Below are positions 24,305-32,209 of a stretch of 64,000 bases of DNA, piece by piece. Location: NCBI GenBank assembly GCA_934120315.1, contig CAKOTX010000001.1:124001-188000 (forward strand), in the 5' to 3' direction. Within the stretch, counting starts at the first letter, position 1. Each line of letters opens with the position of its first letter. The stretch comes from an uncultured Clostridia bacterium (GTDB taxonomy: Bacteria > Bacillota > Clostridia > TANB77 > CAG-508). A program made the translations under genes and the position numbers. Under the pieces are notes generated by a model that was given only the letters and a program-made list of their open reading frames with translations, was not told the DNA's origin and did no database searches.

Positions 24305-24318
24305 TACAGTATACTGTA
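24305..24318. promoter_or_regulatory. Perfect palindrome TACAGTATACTGTA
   Basis: A 14-base perfect dyad in the 5' untranslated region of the 123-residue orphan gene. TACA...TGTA half sites recall operators of the BlaI/MecI/CopY class, but the spacing differs, so the binding protein is unknown. Confidence 0.5.
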
Positions 24319-24403
24319 TGTGCTTCTGAAAAAATTTCGTATGTACATATTATAACATATATTTATGTCAAATGCAACAATTACAAAAAGGTGTTCTTAA
24401 ATA

Positions 24404-24432
24404 TTGACTTTTTATATTTAAGGATTTATAAT
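24404..24432 (+). promoter_or_regulatory. Promoter of rarA
   Basis: TTGACT (24404-24409), 17-base spacer, TATAAT (24427-24432); start codon 28 bases later. It is divergent from the orphan-gene promoter. Confidence 0.82.
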
Positions 24433-24459
24433 ATTTTTTATATCGAAAGAGAAAGTGAG

Positions 24460-25713
24460 ATGGCAAAAATGAATCAAGCAGAACCATTAGCATATAGAAT
24501 GAGACCCAAAACTTTAGAAGAATATGAAGGACAAGAACATGTAATAGGACCAGGAAAATTATTATATAGAACAATAAAAGCAGACAGATTATCAAGTATA
24601 ATATTATTTGGACCTCCAGGATGTGGTAAGACATCATTAGCAAAGGTTATAAGTGAAACAACAAAATATAAATTTTATAAAATAAATGCCGTAACAGCAG
24701 GAGTTTCAGACATAAAAAGAATAGTTGAAGAAACAAAGAATTTTATGATGAATCCTGCTGGAAAAAGTATATTATTTATTGATGAGATACATAGATTTAA
24801 TAAATTACAACAAGATGCGTTATTACCATTTGTAGAAAATGGAACAATCATATTAATAGGAGCAACAACAGAAAATCCATATTTCGAAGTAAACAAAGCT
24901 TTAATTTCAAGGTCAATGGTAATAAAATTAGAGCCATTAACAGAAGAAAATATTTATAATATTTTAAAAAGAGCATTAACAAGTAAAGAAGGCCTTGGAG
25001 AATATAGTGTAAAAATAGAAGATAGCACATTAAGAAAAATAGCTGATATTGCAAATGGAGATGTTAGAACCGCATTAAATGGTTTAGAAGTAGCAGTATT
25101 AACTACTAACATGGAATCAGATGGATATATCCATATAACAGATGAAGTAATTAAAAATAGTATTCAAAATAGAAAAGCAATTTTTGATAAAAATGGAGAT
25201 ACACATTATGATAATATTAGTGCATTTATAAAATCTATGAGAGGTTCAGACCCAGATGCTGTATTATTTTATCTAGCTAGAGCACTAAATGGAGGAGAAG
25301 ATCCTGTATTTTTAGCAAGAAGGATTGTAATTTGTGCATCAGAAGATGTTGGGTTAGCAGATCCACAAGCATTAGTTATTGCGACATCTGCAATGCAAGC
25401 AGTTCATATGATTGGAATGCCAGAAGCAAGAATTATTTTAGCAGAAGCAGCAGTATATGTTGCAAATTGTAAAAAATCAAATGCTACATATTTGGGAATA
25501 AATAAAGCTTTAGAAGATGTTGCAAATCAAGATACAGGTGAAATTCCAATGCATATAAGAAATGCACCAATAGAAAAAATGAGAGAACTTGGATATAATG
25601 AGGGATATAAATATCCACATGATTATCCAGGACATTGGGTTGAACAACAATATTTGCCAGATAAAATGTTGGGAACGAAGTATTATGTGAAAGATGAAAA
25701 TATAAAAGAATAA
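24460..25713 (+). CDS. rarA: Replication-associated recombination protein A
   Basis: An AAA+ ATPase (MgsA/Mgs1/WRNIP1 family) acting at stalled replication forks. The 417 residues show PLAYRMRPKTLEEYEGQEHV at the N-terminus, Walker A IILFGPPGCGKTSLAK, Walker B ILFIDEIHRFNK, sensor 1 LIGATTENPYFEVN, and the C-terminal tetramerisation region with GSDPDAVLFYLARAL. The reading frame extends 67 codons upstream, but that part crosses the promoter and lacks family similarity; the ATG at 24460 is the expected start (MAKMNQAEPL). Confidence 0.94.
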   Translation: MAKMNQAEPLAYRMRPKTLEEYEGQEHVIGPGKLLYRTIKADRLSSIILFGPPGCGKTSLAKVISETTKYKFYKINAVTAGVSDIKRIVEETKNFMMNPAGKSILFIDEIHRFNKLQQDALLPFVENGTIILIGATTENPYFEVNKALISRSMVIKLEPLTEENIYNILKRALTSKEGLGEYSVKIEDSTLRKIADIANGDVRTALNGLEVAVLTTNMESDGYIHITDEVIKNSIQNRKAIFDKNGDTHYDNISAFIKSMRGSDPDAVLFYLARALNGGEDPVFLARRIVICASEDVGLADPQALVIATSAMQAVHMIGMPEARIILAEAAVYVANCKKSNATYLGINKALEDVANQDTGEIPMHIRNAPIEKMRELGYNEGYKYPHDYPGHWVEQQYLPDKMLGTKYYVKDENIKE

Positions 25714-25763
25714 AAAATTAAAAAATGTCAATAATGTTAATAAGTAGAAAAGGAAATACAATT

Positions 25764-26117
25764 ATGAAGTTAAAAATGAAACTTGTTGTAGGCTTATTGG
25801 CAGGAATAATATGTGGACTTTTTGGAACAGGTGGTGGAATGCTTCTTGTTCCTTATTTTATTTATATCTTAAAAATAGATGCAAAAGAGGCAAGAGCAAC
25901 CTCACTTTTTTGCATGTTAATAATGGTAATTGTTAGTGGAATATTTTATTATAAAAGCAATTATATTAATTGGAACTCTGGAATATTGTGTGCAATTGGA
26001 GGCTGTGTAGGGGGATTTTTAGGTGCAAAAATTTTAAAAAAGGTTCCAGATTATATATTAAAAATTATGTTTTTGATTTTTATCTTATATTATTCTTATA
26101 GAATGTTATTTTTATAG
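25764..26117 (+). CDS. Half-size TauE/SafE membrane protein, copy 1
   Basis: A 117-residue protein of about four helices matching one half of a TauE/SafE (DUF81) permease: LVVGLLAGIICGLFGTGGGM near the start is the family's GxxxGLxGxGGG motif. Full-length members have eight helices made of two such halves. Here the halves are separate adjacent genes, so they probably assemble as a heterodimer. TauE-type proteins export sulfite or organosulfur anions; the substrate here is unknown. The start at 25764 follows AAAAGGA; earlier codons lack a site. Confidence 0.82.
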   Translation: MKLKMKLVVGLLAGIICGLFGTGGGMLLVPYFIYILKIDAKEARATSLFCMLIMVIVSGIFYYKSNYINWNSGILCAIGGCVGGFLGAKILKKVPDYILKIMFLIFILYYSYRMLFL

Positions 26118-26128
26118 TGGGAGTTACT

Positions 26129-26518
26129 ATGATTCAAATATTAATAGGTGTAGTTGCAGGAATATTTAGTGGTATTGGAATGGGTGGAGGAACAATATTG
26201 ATTTTTTTACTTACAACATTTGGTGGACTTGAACAACATATTGCACAAGCAACAAATATGATATATTTTATTCCAACTGCAATTTCTGCAATTATAGTGA
26301 ATTACAAAAATAAGAAAATAAATACAAAATTGGCACTTTTTACATCTGTTTTTGGTGCACTTGGAGCGATAATTGGTGCCAATATTTCTGTACATACAGA
26401 TGTACAAAAATTAAGAAAATTGTTTGGGATTTTTTTATTAGCAATTGCCATTCATGAAATATATACCTTAATAAAACAGTATAAACAAAATAAAAAAAGA
26501 CATACTAAAATCAGTTAA
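26129..26518 (+). CDS. Half-size TauE/SafE membrane protein, copy 2
   Basis: The second half-permease, 129 residues, about four helices, with IGVVAGIFSGIGMGGGTILI carrying the same Gly-rich motif as the preceding gene. It ends in a basic tail (KQYKQNKKRHTKIS). The ATG at 26129 lies 11 bases after the stop codon of copy 1, with GGGAG as ribosome binding site, so the pair is translated together. The two are diverged from each other, indicating an old split or duplication. Confidence 0.82.
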   Translation: MIQILIGVVAGIFSGIGMGGGTILIFLLTTFGGLEQHIAQATNMIYFIPTAISAIIVNYKNKKINTKLALFTSVFGALGAIIGANISVHTDVQKLRKLFGIFLLAIAIHEIYTLIKQYKQNKKRHTKIS

Positions 26519-26543
26519 ATATTTTAGAAGGTGAGGGATTATT

Positions 26544-26681
26544 ATGAAGTTTGTAAAAGGTTTAGTTGTTGGTGGATTAATTACAACAGGTGTTATGATG
26601 ATGTGGAATGATAATAATATGAGTACAAAAAAGATTGCTAAAACAAGTAAAAAATGGGCTAGAAAAATGGGGATTATGTAA
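26544..26681 (+). CDS. 45-residue membrane-associated small protein
   Basis: A short gene with a clear ribosome binding site (AGGTGAGGG). The product starts MKFVKGLVVGGLITTGVMMM, a Gly-rich hydrophobic helix, and continues with a basic amphipathic part (KKIAKTSKKWARKMGIM). Small proteins of this design are common in Firmicutes and of unknown function. It follows the TauE-like pair by 25 bases and precedes a very strong terminator, so it is the last gene of that operon. Confidence 0.65.
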   Translation: MKFVKGLVVGGLITTGVMMMWNDNNMSTKKIAKTSKKWARKMGIM

Positions 26682-26682
26682 A

Positions 26683-26727
26683 AATTACTAAAACACCTCA
26701 AGCTAAGTTTGAGGTGTTTTAGTAATT
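26683..26727. terminator. 19-base-pair bidirectional terminator
   Basis: AATTACTAAAACACCTCAA (26683-26701) pairs perfectly with its complement at 26709-26727. T- and A-runs flank both sides. The stop codon of the minus-strand ATPase lies in the loop, so the right arm is also coding sequence for its last residues. Confidence 0.95.
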
Positions 26728-28022
26728 ATTTTTTCTATATTACCTATGCTATATAATGGAATATTAATTAGCCAATCTTCTTTTCTAAAATTAGTCATAG
26801 AAGTTCTAACATTAATAGGTGTATTATACTTTTCAACAAATGCTTTTAAACTTTTTGCTTGTAAATTTTCACTTGATTTTACTTCTATCGGAACATTGTC
26901 TTTGCCAAGTTGTACGATAAAATCAATTTCTGCAATTCCTTTTTCGGCTGACCAATAAAACACATTTAATTCTGTACATTCTTTCAATTGACATAAAACA
27001 TATTGTTCTGTTAAACTTCCTTTAAATTCTTCAAAAATATTGTTACCCTCTAAAATTGTTTTAGAATCTAAATCCGCCATTGCAGCTAATAGACCTACAT
27101 CTAATAGATATAGCTTAAATGCACTAAAATCTTGATACGCAGATAATGGAACCTTACAATTATTTACTCTATTAAGTTGATAAACAAGTCCACAATCTAT
27201 TAGCCATGATAATGCAATTTCATATTCTCTTGCTCTAGCTCCTTCTTTTACTAATCCATATATAAACTTTTTGTTTTCTTTTGCAAGTTGTGTAGGGATG
27301 TTATTCCATAATTGTCTAATTCTTGGAACAATGTTGTTAGGAGCATGCTTAGAAAAATCTTGTTCATAATCTTTTAATAATGTTTTTTGTATATTGCGAA
27401 CTTCTATTAAATCTTTTTGCTCTACATAAGAGTTAACTACTTCTGGCATTCCACCAATATAATAATATAATTTTAAATATTCTTTATATTTGTTATTAAA
27501 TACATTAATCATATCAAACTCGTTGTTTTTTAATACTTTTAACAAATCATTCTGACCTAAAGCATCTAAAAATTCAAAAAAGCTTAAAGGCATTAGATCC
27601 ATAAAATTTACTTTTCCAACAGGAAAAGAAGTTCCTTGATGCATTGCTACTCCTAAAAGCGAACCAGCAGCAACAATATGATATTCATTTGCATTTTCAT
27701 AAAAATATTTTAAAGCTTTTAATGCATTTGGAGTTTCTTGGATTTCATCAAAAATTATTAAAGTATTTTCAGGTTCAATATTTACTCCTGATTCAATCTT
27801 TAATCCTTGTATTATTTTATCTAAGTCAAACTCTTCATTAAATAAGGTGTTCATTCTTTGATTATTATCAAAATTTATATATGCGTATTTTTCATAGTAT
27901 AATTTTCCAAATTCTTTCATAAGCCATGTTTTTCCAACTTGTCTTGCTCCTCTGATTATTAGAGGTTTTCTATTTTTGGAGATTTTCCATTCTTTTAATT
28001 TTTCCATTTTTTCTCTATACAT
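26703..28022 (-). CDS. AAA-14/DUF4143 ATPase
   Basis: A 439-residue protein of the widespread, poorly understood ATPase family with an N-terminal AAA domain (Walker A PLIIRGARQVGKTWLMKEF, Walker B TLIIFDEIQE, sensor region HIVAAGSLLG) and a C-terminal DUF4143 domain holding a restriction-endonuclease-like core (GIAEIDFIVQLGKDNVPIEV, then VKSSENLQAKS). Such genes are frequent in accessory regions of gut anaerobes. Substrate unknown. AGGAGAG ribosome binding site. Its 3' end forms one arm of a terminator. Confidence 0.88.
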   Translation of the reverse strand: MYREKMEKLKEWKISKNRKPLIIRGARQVGKTWLMKEFGKLYYEKYAYINFDNNQRMNTLFNEEFDLDKIIQGLKIESGVNIEPENTLIIFDEIQETPNALKALKYFYENANEYHIVAAGSLLGVAMHQGTSFPVGKVNFMDLMPLSFFEFLDALGQNDLLKVLKNNEFDMINVFNNKYKEYLKLYYYIGGMPEVVNSYVEQKDLIEVRNIQKTLLKDYEQDFSKHAPNNIVPRIRQLWNNIPTQLAKENKKFIYGLVKEGARAREYEIALSWLIDCGLVYQLNRVNNCKVPLSAYQDFSAFKLYLLDVGLLAAMADLDSKTILEGNNIFEEFKGSLTEQYVLCQLKECTELNVFYWSAEKGIAEIDFIVQLGKDNVPIEVKSSENLQAKSLKAFVEKYNTPINVRTSMTNFRKEDWLINIPLYSIGNIEKIITKTPQT

Positions 28023-28080
28023 ATATTCACTCTCCTAACATGCTATTTTATTATATTATATCATTATTATTCACAAAAAT

Positions 28081-28156
28081 CAAACGACTTTTAAGAAAAT
28101 TCTCACATTTTCCAAACGACTTTTTCAACATTTAATCACATTTTTCAAACGACTTT
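28081..28156. repeat. Three CAAACGACTTT repeats
   Basis: CAAACGACTTT occurs at 28081, 28113 and 28146 (spacing 32 and 33 bases). The second and third are part of a longer repeat, CACATTTTYCAAACGACTTT. They lie between two codirectional minus-strand genes, upstream of the ATPase. Possible operator array or degenerate intergenic repeat. Confidence 0.7.
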
Positions 28157-28213
28157 AAAAGACTACTAGCAAAATCTACTTGCCAATAGCCTTTTTTTAC
28201 TTACATGCTATAA

Positions 28214-28657
28214 TTATTTTTCGCAGCTTTTACAATCATCTTCGCTTCTATCACATGGTTTAAAATCATCACAATCAAGCTCAATTCCTCTTAAGCAATT
28301 TCCTTCATGATGACATTTAGCGCAAACTTTTACATGCTTTACATTATCTTTCCAAATTTGGATAGCGTATTTTTTGCCTGGGCAAAGTGGTCCAAATACG
28401 AATTCACCTTCACAATCTGTGAATGTATGTGAAACAGGTTTTAATTCTTTTTTACCAAATTTAAAATCAACTTCTACTAATTTAACAACAGCATCTTTTA
28501 CTGGTTCTTTAAAGCAATCTCTGATAACACCATAAATTACATCTCTATGGTCATTTGCTAGAGTTATATCTAAATCAAATTGTTTTCCATCAGCAATGAA
28601 ACCATCAATATCAACAAATGGATGCATTGGTTCTGGCTTTTTATCCATCATTTCCAT
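28214..28657 (-). CDS. Transthyretin-like-fold protein with Cys-rich tail
   Basis: A 147-residue protein with a carboxypeptidase-regulatory-like beta sandwich in the middle (VIYGVIRDCFKEPVKDAVVK, then TFTDCEGEFVFGPLCPGKKY) and a C-terminal tail with many Cys, His and acidic residues (CAKCHHEGNC, CDDFKPC, CKSCEK). No signal peptide is visible. Similar short proteins occur in Clostridia and are sometimes linked to spore coat or surface layers; that role is inference. The tail could bind metal or form disulfide or isopeptide cross-links. Confidence 0.65.
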   Translation of the reverse strand: MEMMDKKPEPMHPFVDIDGFIADGKQFDLDITLANDHRDVIYGVIRDCFKEPVKDAVVKLVEVDFKFGKKELKPVSHTFTDCEGEFVFGPLCPGKKYAIQIWKDNVKHVKVCAKCHHEGNCLRGIELDCDDFKPCDRSEDDCKSCEK

Positions 28658-28810
28658 ATAAAAAACTTCCTTTCTTTAGGCTTACGCCAGTATTAATATA
28701 TAATATGAACAAAACATGAAATTGCTACTTTAAGATAAAATCTAATAGATGAGTGGAATATTTTTAAAGTATGTTGTATAATGTAGAACATGGAAAGGAA
28801 GAGAAGGAAA

Positions 28811-29602
28811 ATGAATAAAAAAGCAATAGGAATATTTGACTCTGGAGTAGGTGGATTAACAGTATTTGAAGAGATAAGAAAAGAACTACCAAATGAAAAT
28901 GTAATATATTTAGGTGATACTAAAAATTTTCCATATGGAAATAAAACTAAAGAAGAAATAATTGAGTTTGCAATTAAAAATACAGAAATGTTAATAAATA
29001 TGGGAGCAAAAATAATTGTAATAGCATGTGGAACAGCTACAAGTCAAGCAATAGATGTAGTAAAAGCAAAATTTGACATACCTGTTATAGGAATTATAGA
29101 GCCAACAGTTGAGTATGTGAAAGAACAGAGGTATAAAAATGTAGGAGTAATTGCGACAGAAGGAACAATCAGAAGTGGGGCATGGGAACAAAAATTAAAA
29201 GAAAAAATTCCAGATATTAATGTAATTAATAAGGCATGTCCTATGTTAGCAACAATAGCAGAAGAAGGAAAAGCGAAGAGTGAAGAAGGTAGACGAGTAA
29301 TAAAAGAATATATGAAACCATTTAAAGATAAGAAAATTGACAAAATTATTTTGGGCTGTACACATTATCCTATTTATGAAGAAATCATAAGAGAAGAACT
29401 TGGATATAGTGTAGAATTAATAAACACAGGGGTGACAGTTTCAAGGTTTTTGAAATCATATTTGGAGAATAATAATTTAGAAAATGCAGAGCCAAAGAAA
29501 CAAGAAGAAATATATTTAACAAAACCAGAAGATGAATTTAAAGAAATTGCAAAAAATATTATGGGAGTAAATATAAAAATCAGCAAAATTGTTGACATGT
29601 AG
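28811..29602 (+). CDS. murI: Glutamate racemase
   Basis: Makes D-glutamate for peptidoglycan. The 263 residues contain the two catalytic Cys motifs: IVIACGTATSQ (first Cys) and IILGCTHYPIYE (second Cys), plus GIFDSGVGGLTVFEEI at the N-terminus with the substrate-binding Asp-Ser and LGDTKNFPYGNKT. An upstream ATG at 28790 lies almost at the predicted transcription start; the ATG at 28811 follows GGAAGAGAAGGA and gives the family start MNKKAIGIFDSG. A sigH promoter is embedded at its 3' end. Confidence 0.95.
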   Translation: MNKKAIGIFDSGVGGLTVFEEIRKELPNENVIYLGDTKNFPYGNKTKEEIIEFAIKNTEMLINMGAKIIVIACGTATSQAIDVVKAKFDIPVIGIIEPTVEYVKEQRYKNVGVIATEGTIRSGAWEQKLKEKIPDINVINKACPMLATIAEEGKAKSEEGRRVIKEYMKPFKDKKIDKIILGCTHYPIYEEIIREELGYSVELINTGVTVSRFLKSYLENNNLENAEPKKQEEIYLTKPEDEFKEIAKNIMGVNIKISKIVDM

Positions 29603-29620
29603 GCAATTACAAGGTATAAT
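29592..29620 (+). promoter_or_regulatory. Consensus promoter of sigH
   Basis: TTGACA (29592-29597), exactly 17 bases, TATAAT (29615-29620). The -35 box overlaps the last codons of murI. Confidence 0.88.
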
Positions 29621-29655
29621 TACAATATGAATTATAGAGGAGGACAACATAAAGA

Positions 29656-30294
29656 ATGGATAAAAATATATTTTCAATTAATGAAAATAATTATACACAA
29701 ATGACAGACGAAAAATTAATAGAAAATGTAAAGCAAGAAGACCAAACAGCATTAAACTGCTTGATTGAGAGATATAATGACCTTGTAACAATGAAAGCAA
29801 ATAAGTTTTTTATGGTTGGAGCAGAAAAAGAAGATATGATTCAAGAAGGAATGATTGGATTATATAAAGCCATAAAATCATTTGACACAGAAAAGCAAAA
29901 TTCATTTAAGACATTTGCTAATATGTGTGTAGAAAGACAATTAATAACAGCTGTAAAAAATTCAAATAGACAAAAACATATTCCATTAAATTCATCTGTT
30001 TCTTTAAATTCCGCAGCATATGAGGATAATGAAGATATGGACAAGATGGATGTTTTAGATATAAAAATAATGAATGATCCTTCAGATATAATTGCAGATA
30101 GAGAATATTTTGAAAATATGGAAAGTAAAATAAAAGAAAATTTGAGTTCATTTGAATTACAAGTATTAAAAGAATATGAAAAAGGAAAATCTTATGCGGC
30201 AATTGCTGAAAAATTGAATGCAAAAGTAAAATCTGTTGATACTGCAATTCAAAGAATTAGGAAGAAAGCTAATAAAATAAAAGAAAATATATAA
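29656..30294 (+). CDS. sigH: RNA polymerase sigma factor SigH
   Basis: A 212-residue sigma-70-family factor. Region 2 (MKANKFFMVGAEKEDMIQEG, then LYKAIKSFDTEKQNSFKTFA) and region 4 (FELQVLKEYEKGKSYAAIAE, then VDTAIQRIRKKAN) are present, with no region 1.1 or 3, as in SigH/Spo0H. In Bacillus and Clostridia SigH drives early sporulation genes, which agrees with the other spore-related genes in this window. The usual neighbour rlmB (yacO) is absent; murI is upstream instead. Strong GAGGAGG site. Confidence 0.9.
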   Translation: MDKNIFSINENNYTQMTDEKLIENVKQEDQTALNCLIERYNDLVTMKANKFFMVGAEKEDMIQEGMIGLYKAIKSFDTEKQNSFKTFANMCVERQLITAVKNSNRQKHIPLNSSVSLNSAAYEDNEDMDKMDVLDIKIMNDPSDIIADREYFENMESKIKENLSSFELQVLKEYEKGKSYAAIAEKLNAKVKSVDTAIQRIRKKANKIKENI

Positions 30295-30322
30295 AAGAGC
30301 TATATTAAATGGCTCTTTTTTC
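30293..30322 (+). terminator. Terminator of sigH
   Basis: AAAAGAGC (30293-30300) pairs with GCTCTTTT (30312-30319); T-run follows. The left arm overlaps the stop codon. Confidence 0.9.
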
Positions 30323-30359
30323 TTGGATAAAATTGCAATAAAAAAATTCCAAATAAGTG

Positions 30360-30388
30360 TTGCTATTAAATAAAAAAATTGTTATAAT
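30360..30388 (+). promoter_or_regulatory. Promoter of the glycosidase-cmk-HD operon
   Basis: TTGCTA (30360-30365), 17 bases, TATAAT (30383-30388). Confidence 0.78.
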
Positions 30389-30419
30389 ATGTCGAGAATC
30401 AAAAGATGGAGTGTGTAAA

Positions 30420-31511
30420 GTGAAGAAAAATAGAGAGATAGATGAAGAAATACCAAAAGCATTAAGGGGAGACGCAAAAGAAAAGAAAAAAAATAAAAAT
30501 GTAAAAAAGGTATTATTAGTATTAGTAATATTGGCAATAATAGGAGTAAGTTCAGGGGGGGTATTATTATATGGACCATATTCTGGATTTAGGGATTGGC
30601 TTATAACAACAGCAATGACCACAATGACACATCAATATTTTGCAACATGGTTTTATGATGATGAGACTATAGAAGCGTCATTGGCCAAAAACAAAGTAGA
30701 AGAAGTAAACGAAATCACTAATACAAATACGATTGTAATAAATAATACAGTAGAAGAAACAGTTTATGAAAATGAATATGAAAGAGCAGTATTAGAAAAA
30801 GATCCTAATAATGATGATTACAAAATAATTGAAATAAATGGAAAAGGTTATAGTGGATATTTAGCTGTAATTTATGATCCTTCAAGAATAAAAACAGTAT
30901 ATACTAAAAAATTAGGAACAAGTGGACAATATTTAAAACAAATGGCAAAAGACAATGATGCATTAATTGCAATAAATGGTGGAGGATTTGAAGACCCTAA
31001 TTTTAATAGTAATGGTTCAGATCCTTTAGGAATTACATTTTCAGGAGGAAAATTAATAACATCAAAAACATGGAATGGTTCAGGAGGATTAATAGGATTC
31101 ACAGAAGATAATAAACTTGTTTTAGGAAAAATGACAGTAAAGCAAGCACAAGAAATGAAAGTTAGAGATGGAGTAACATTTGGACCATTTTTAATTATAA
31201 ATGGTAAAAAATCAACAATATTAGGAAATGGTGGTTGGGGAACAGCTCCTCGTACTGCAATTGGACAAAGAAAAGATGGAATTGTATTATTTTTAGTTAT
31301 TGATGGTAGAACTGTTACAAAGCCAGGAGCTAATATGAATGATTTAATAGAAATAATGGAAAACTATGGTGCATATAATGCTGCAAATTTAGATGGTGGA
31401 ACATCAAGTGCAATGGTAGTTAATGGAGATATAATAAATGATCCAATAGATAGTTCAGGTGCACATAGAACAAGATTTATTTCAACAGGATTTATATTAA
31501 CAAAAAAATAG
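30420..31511 (+). CDS. NAGPA-type phosphodiester glycosidase, membrane-anchored
   Basis: A 363-residue protein with a basic cytosolic N-terminus, one membrane helix (VLLVLVILAIIGVSSGGVLL, about residues 30-49), a Thr/Asn/Glu-rich linker and an extracellular NAGPA-like domain from about residue 130. Domain motifs are ALIAINGGGFEDP, PRTAIGQRKDG and the C-terminal NLDGGTSSAMVVNG. The family is named for the enzyme that uncovers mannose-6-phosphate, and bacterial members act on exopolysaccharides or teichoic-type phosphodiesters. The start is GTG at 30420 after TGGAGTG; the upstream frame runs through the promoter. Confidence 0.85.
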   Translation: MKKNREIDEEIPKALRGDAKEKKKNKNVKKVLLVLVILAIIGVSSGGVLLYGPYSGFRDWLITTAMTTMTHQYFATWFYDDETIEASLAKNKVEEVNEITNTNTIVINNTVEETVYENEYERAVLEKDPNNDDYKIIEINGKGYSGYLAVIYDPSRIKTVYTKKLGTSGQYLKQMAKDNDALIAINGGGFEDPNFNSNGSDPLGITFSGGKLITSKTWNGSGGLIGFTEDNKLVLGKMTVKQAQEMKVRDGVTFGPFLIINGKKSTILGNGGWGTAPRTAIGQRKDGIVLFLVIDGRTVTKPGANMNDLIEIMENYGAYNAANLDGGTSSAMVVNGDIINDPIDSSGAHRTRFISTGFILTKK

Positions 31512-31539
31512 ACGTTTAAATATGAAAGGACTGAAAAAA

Positions 31540-32208
31540 ATGGGATTTGTAGTTGCGGTGGATGGACCTGCAGGAAGCGGAAAAGGAAGTATAACACAAA
31601 TAGTTGCTGAAAAATTAAATTTAGTAACAATAGATACAGGAGCAATGTATAGATGTGTAACATTAAAAATGTTAGAAGAAAATGTAGGGCTTGAGGACTT
31701 AGAAAAAATTGCAGAAATATTAAAAAATATAAAAATAGAATTTAAAGAAGAAGAAAATACTAAAAAGGTATTTTTAAATGGTAAAGATGTAACATTAAAA
31801 ATAAGAAGCAAAGAAGTAAATGAATTTGTTTCACCAGTATCAACAATAAAAATAGTAAGAGAGCACCTAGCAAACTTACAAAGAGAGATGGCAAAAACAA
31901 TCGATGTTATAATGGAAGGAAGAGATATTGGTACAAATGTATTTCCAAATGCAGATGTAAAAATATATTTAGATGCAACACCAGAAGAAAGAGCACAAAG
32001 AAGATTTAAACAAAATAAAGAAAATGGAATTGATATTCCATTTGATGAAATATTAAAAAATGTTAAAGAAAGAGATTATATAGACAGTCACAGAGAAATT
32101 GCACCATTAAAACAAGCACCAGAAGCTATTTATATAGATTCAACAGGAATGACAATAGATGAAGAAGCAGATGAAGTAATAAAAATAATAGAAGAAAAGA
32201 GAAAATAG
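31540..32208 (+). CDS. cmk: Cytidylate kinase
   Basis: Phosphorylates CMP and dCMP. The 222 residues show the P-loop VVAVDGPAGSGKGSITQIVA, the CMP-binding TIDTGAMYRCVTLK, an inserted CMP domain, MEGRDIGTNVFPNADVKIYL and the lid RAQRRFKQNK. An upstream ATG at 31522 has no ribosome binding site; the ATG at 31540 lies nine bases after AAAGGA. The next gene starts one base after the stop codon, so they are translationally coupled. Confidence 0.94.
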   Translation: MGFVVAVDGPAGSGKGSITQIVAEKLNLVTIDTGAMYRCVTLKMLEENVGLEDLEKIAEILKNIKIEFKEEENTKKVFLNGKDVTLKIRSKEVNEFVSPVSTIKIVREHLANLQREMAKTIDVIMEGRDIGTNVFPNADVKIYLDATPEERAQRRFKQNKENGIDIPFDEILKNVKERDYIDSHREIAPLKQAPEAIYIDSTGMTIDEEADEVIKIIEEKRK

Positions 32209-32209
32209 A

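Noticed and set aside
24259..24459. N-terminal extension of rarA by 67 codons
   Set aside because: It crosses the TTGACT/TATAAT promoter of rarA and has no family similarity or ribosome binding site.
28081..28156. CRISPR-like array
   Set aside because: Only three short (11-20 base) copies, spacers partly similar, and no cas genes in the window.
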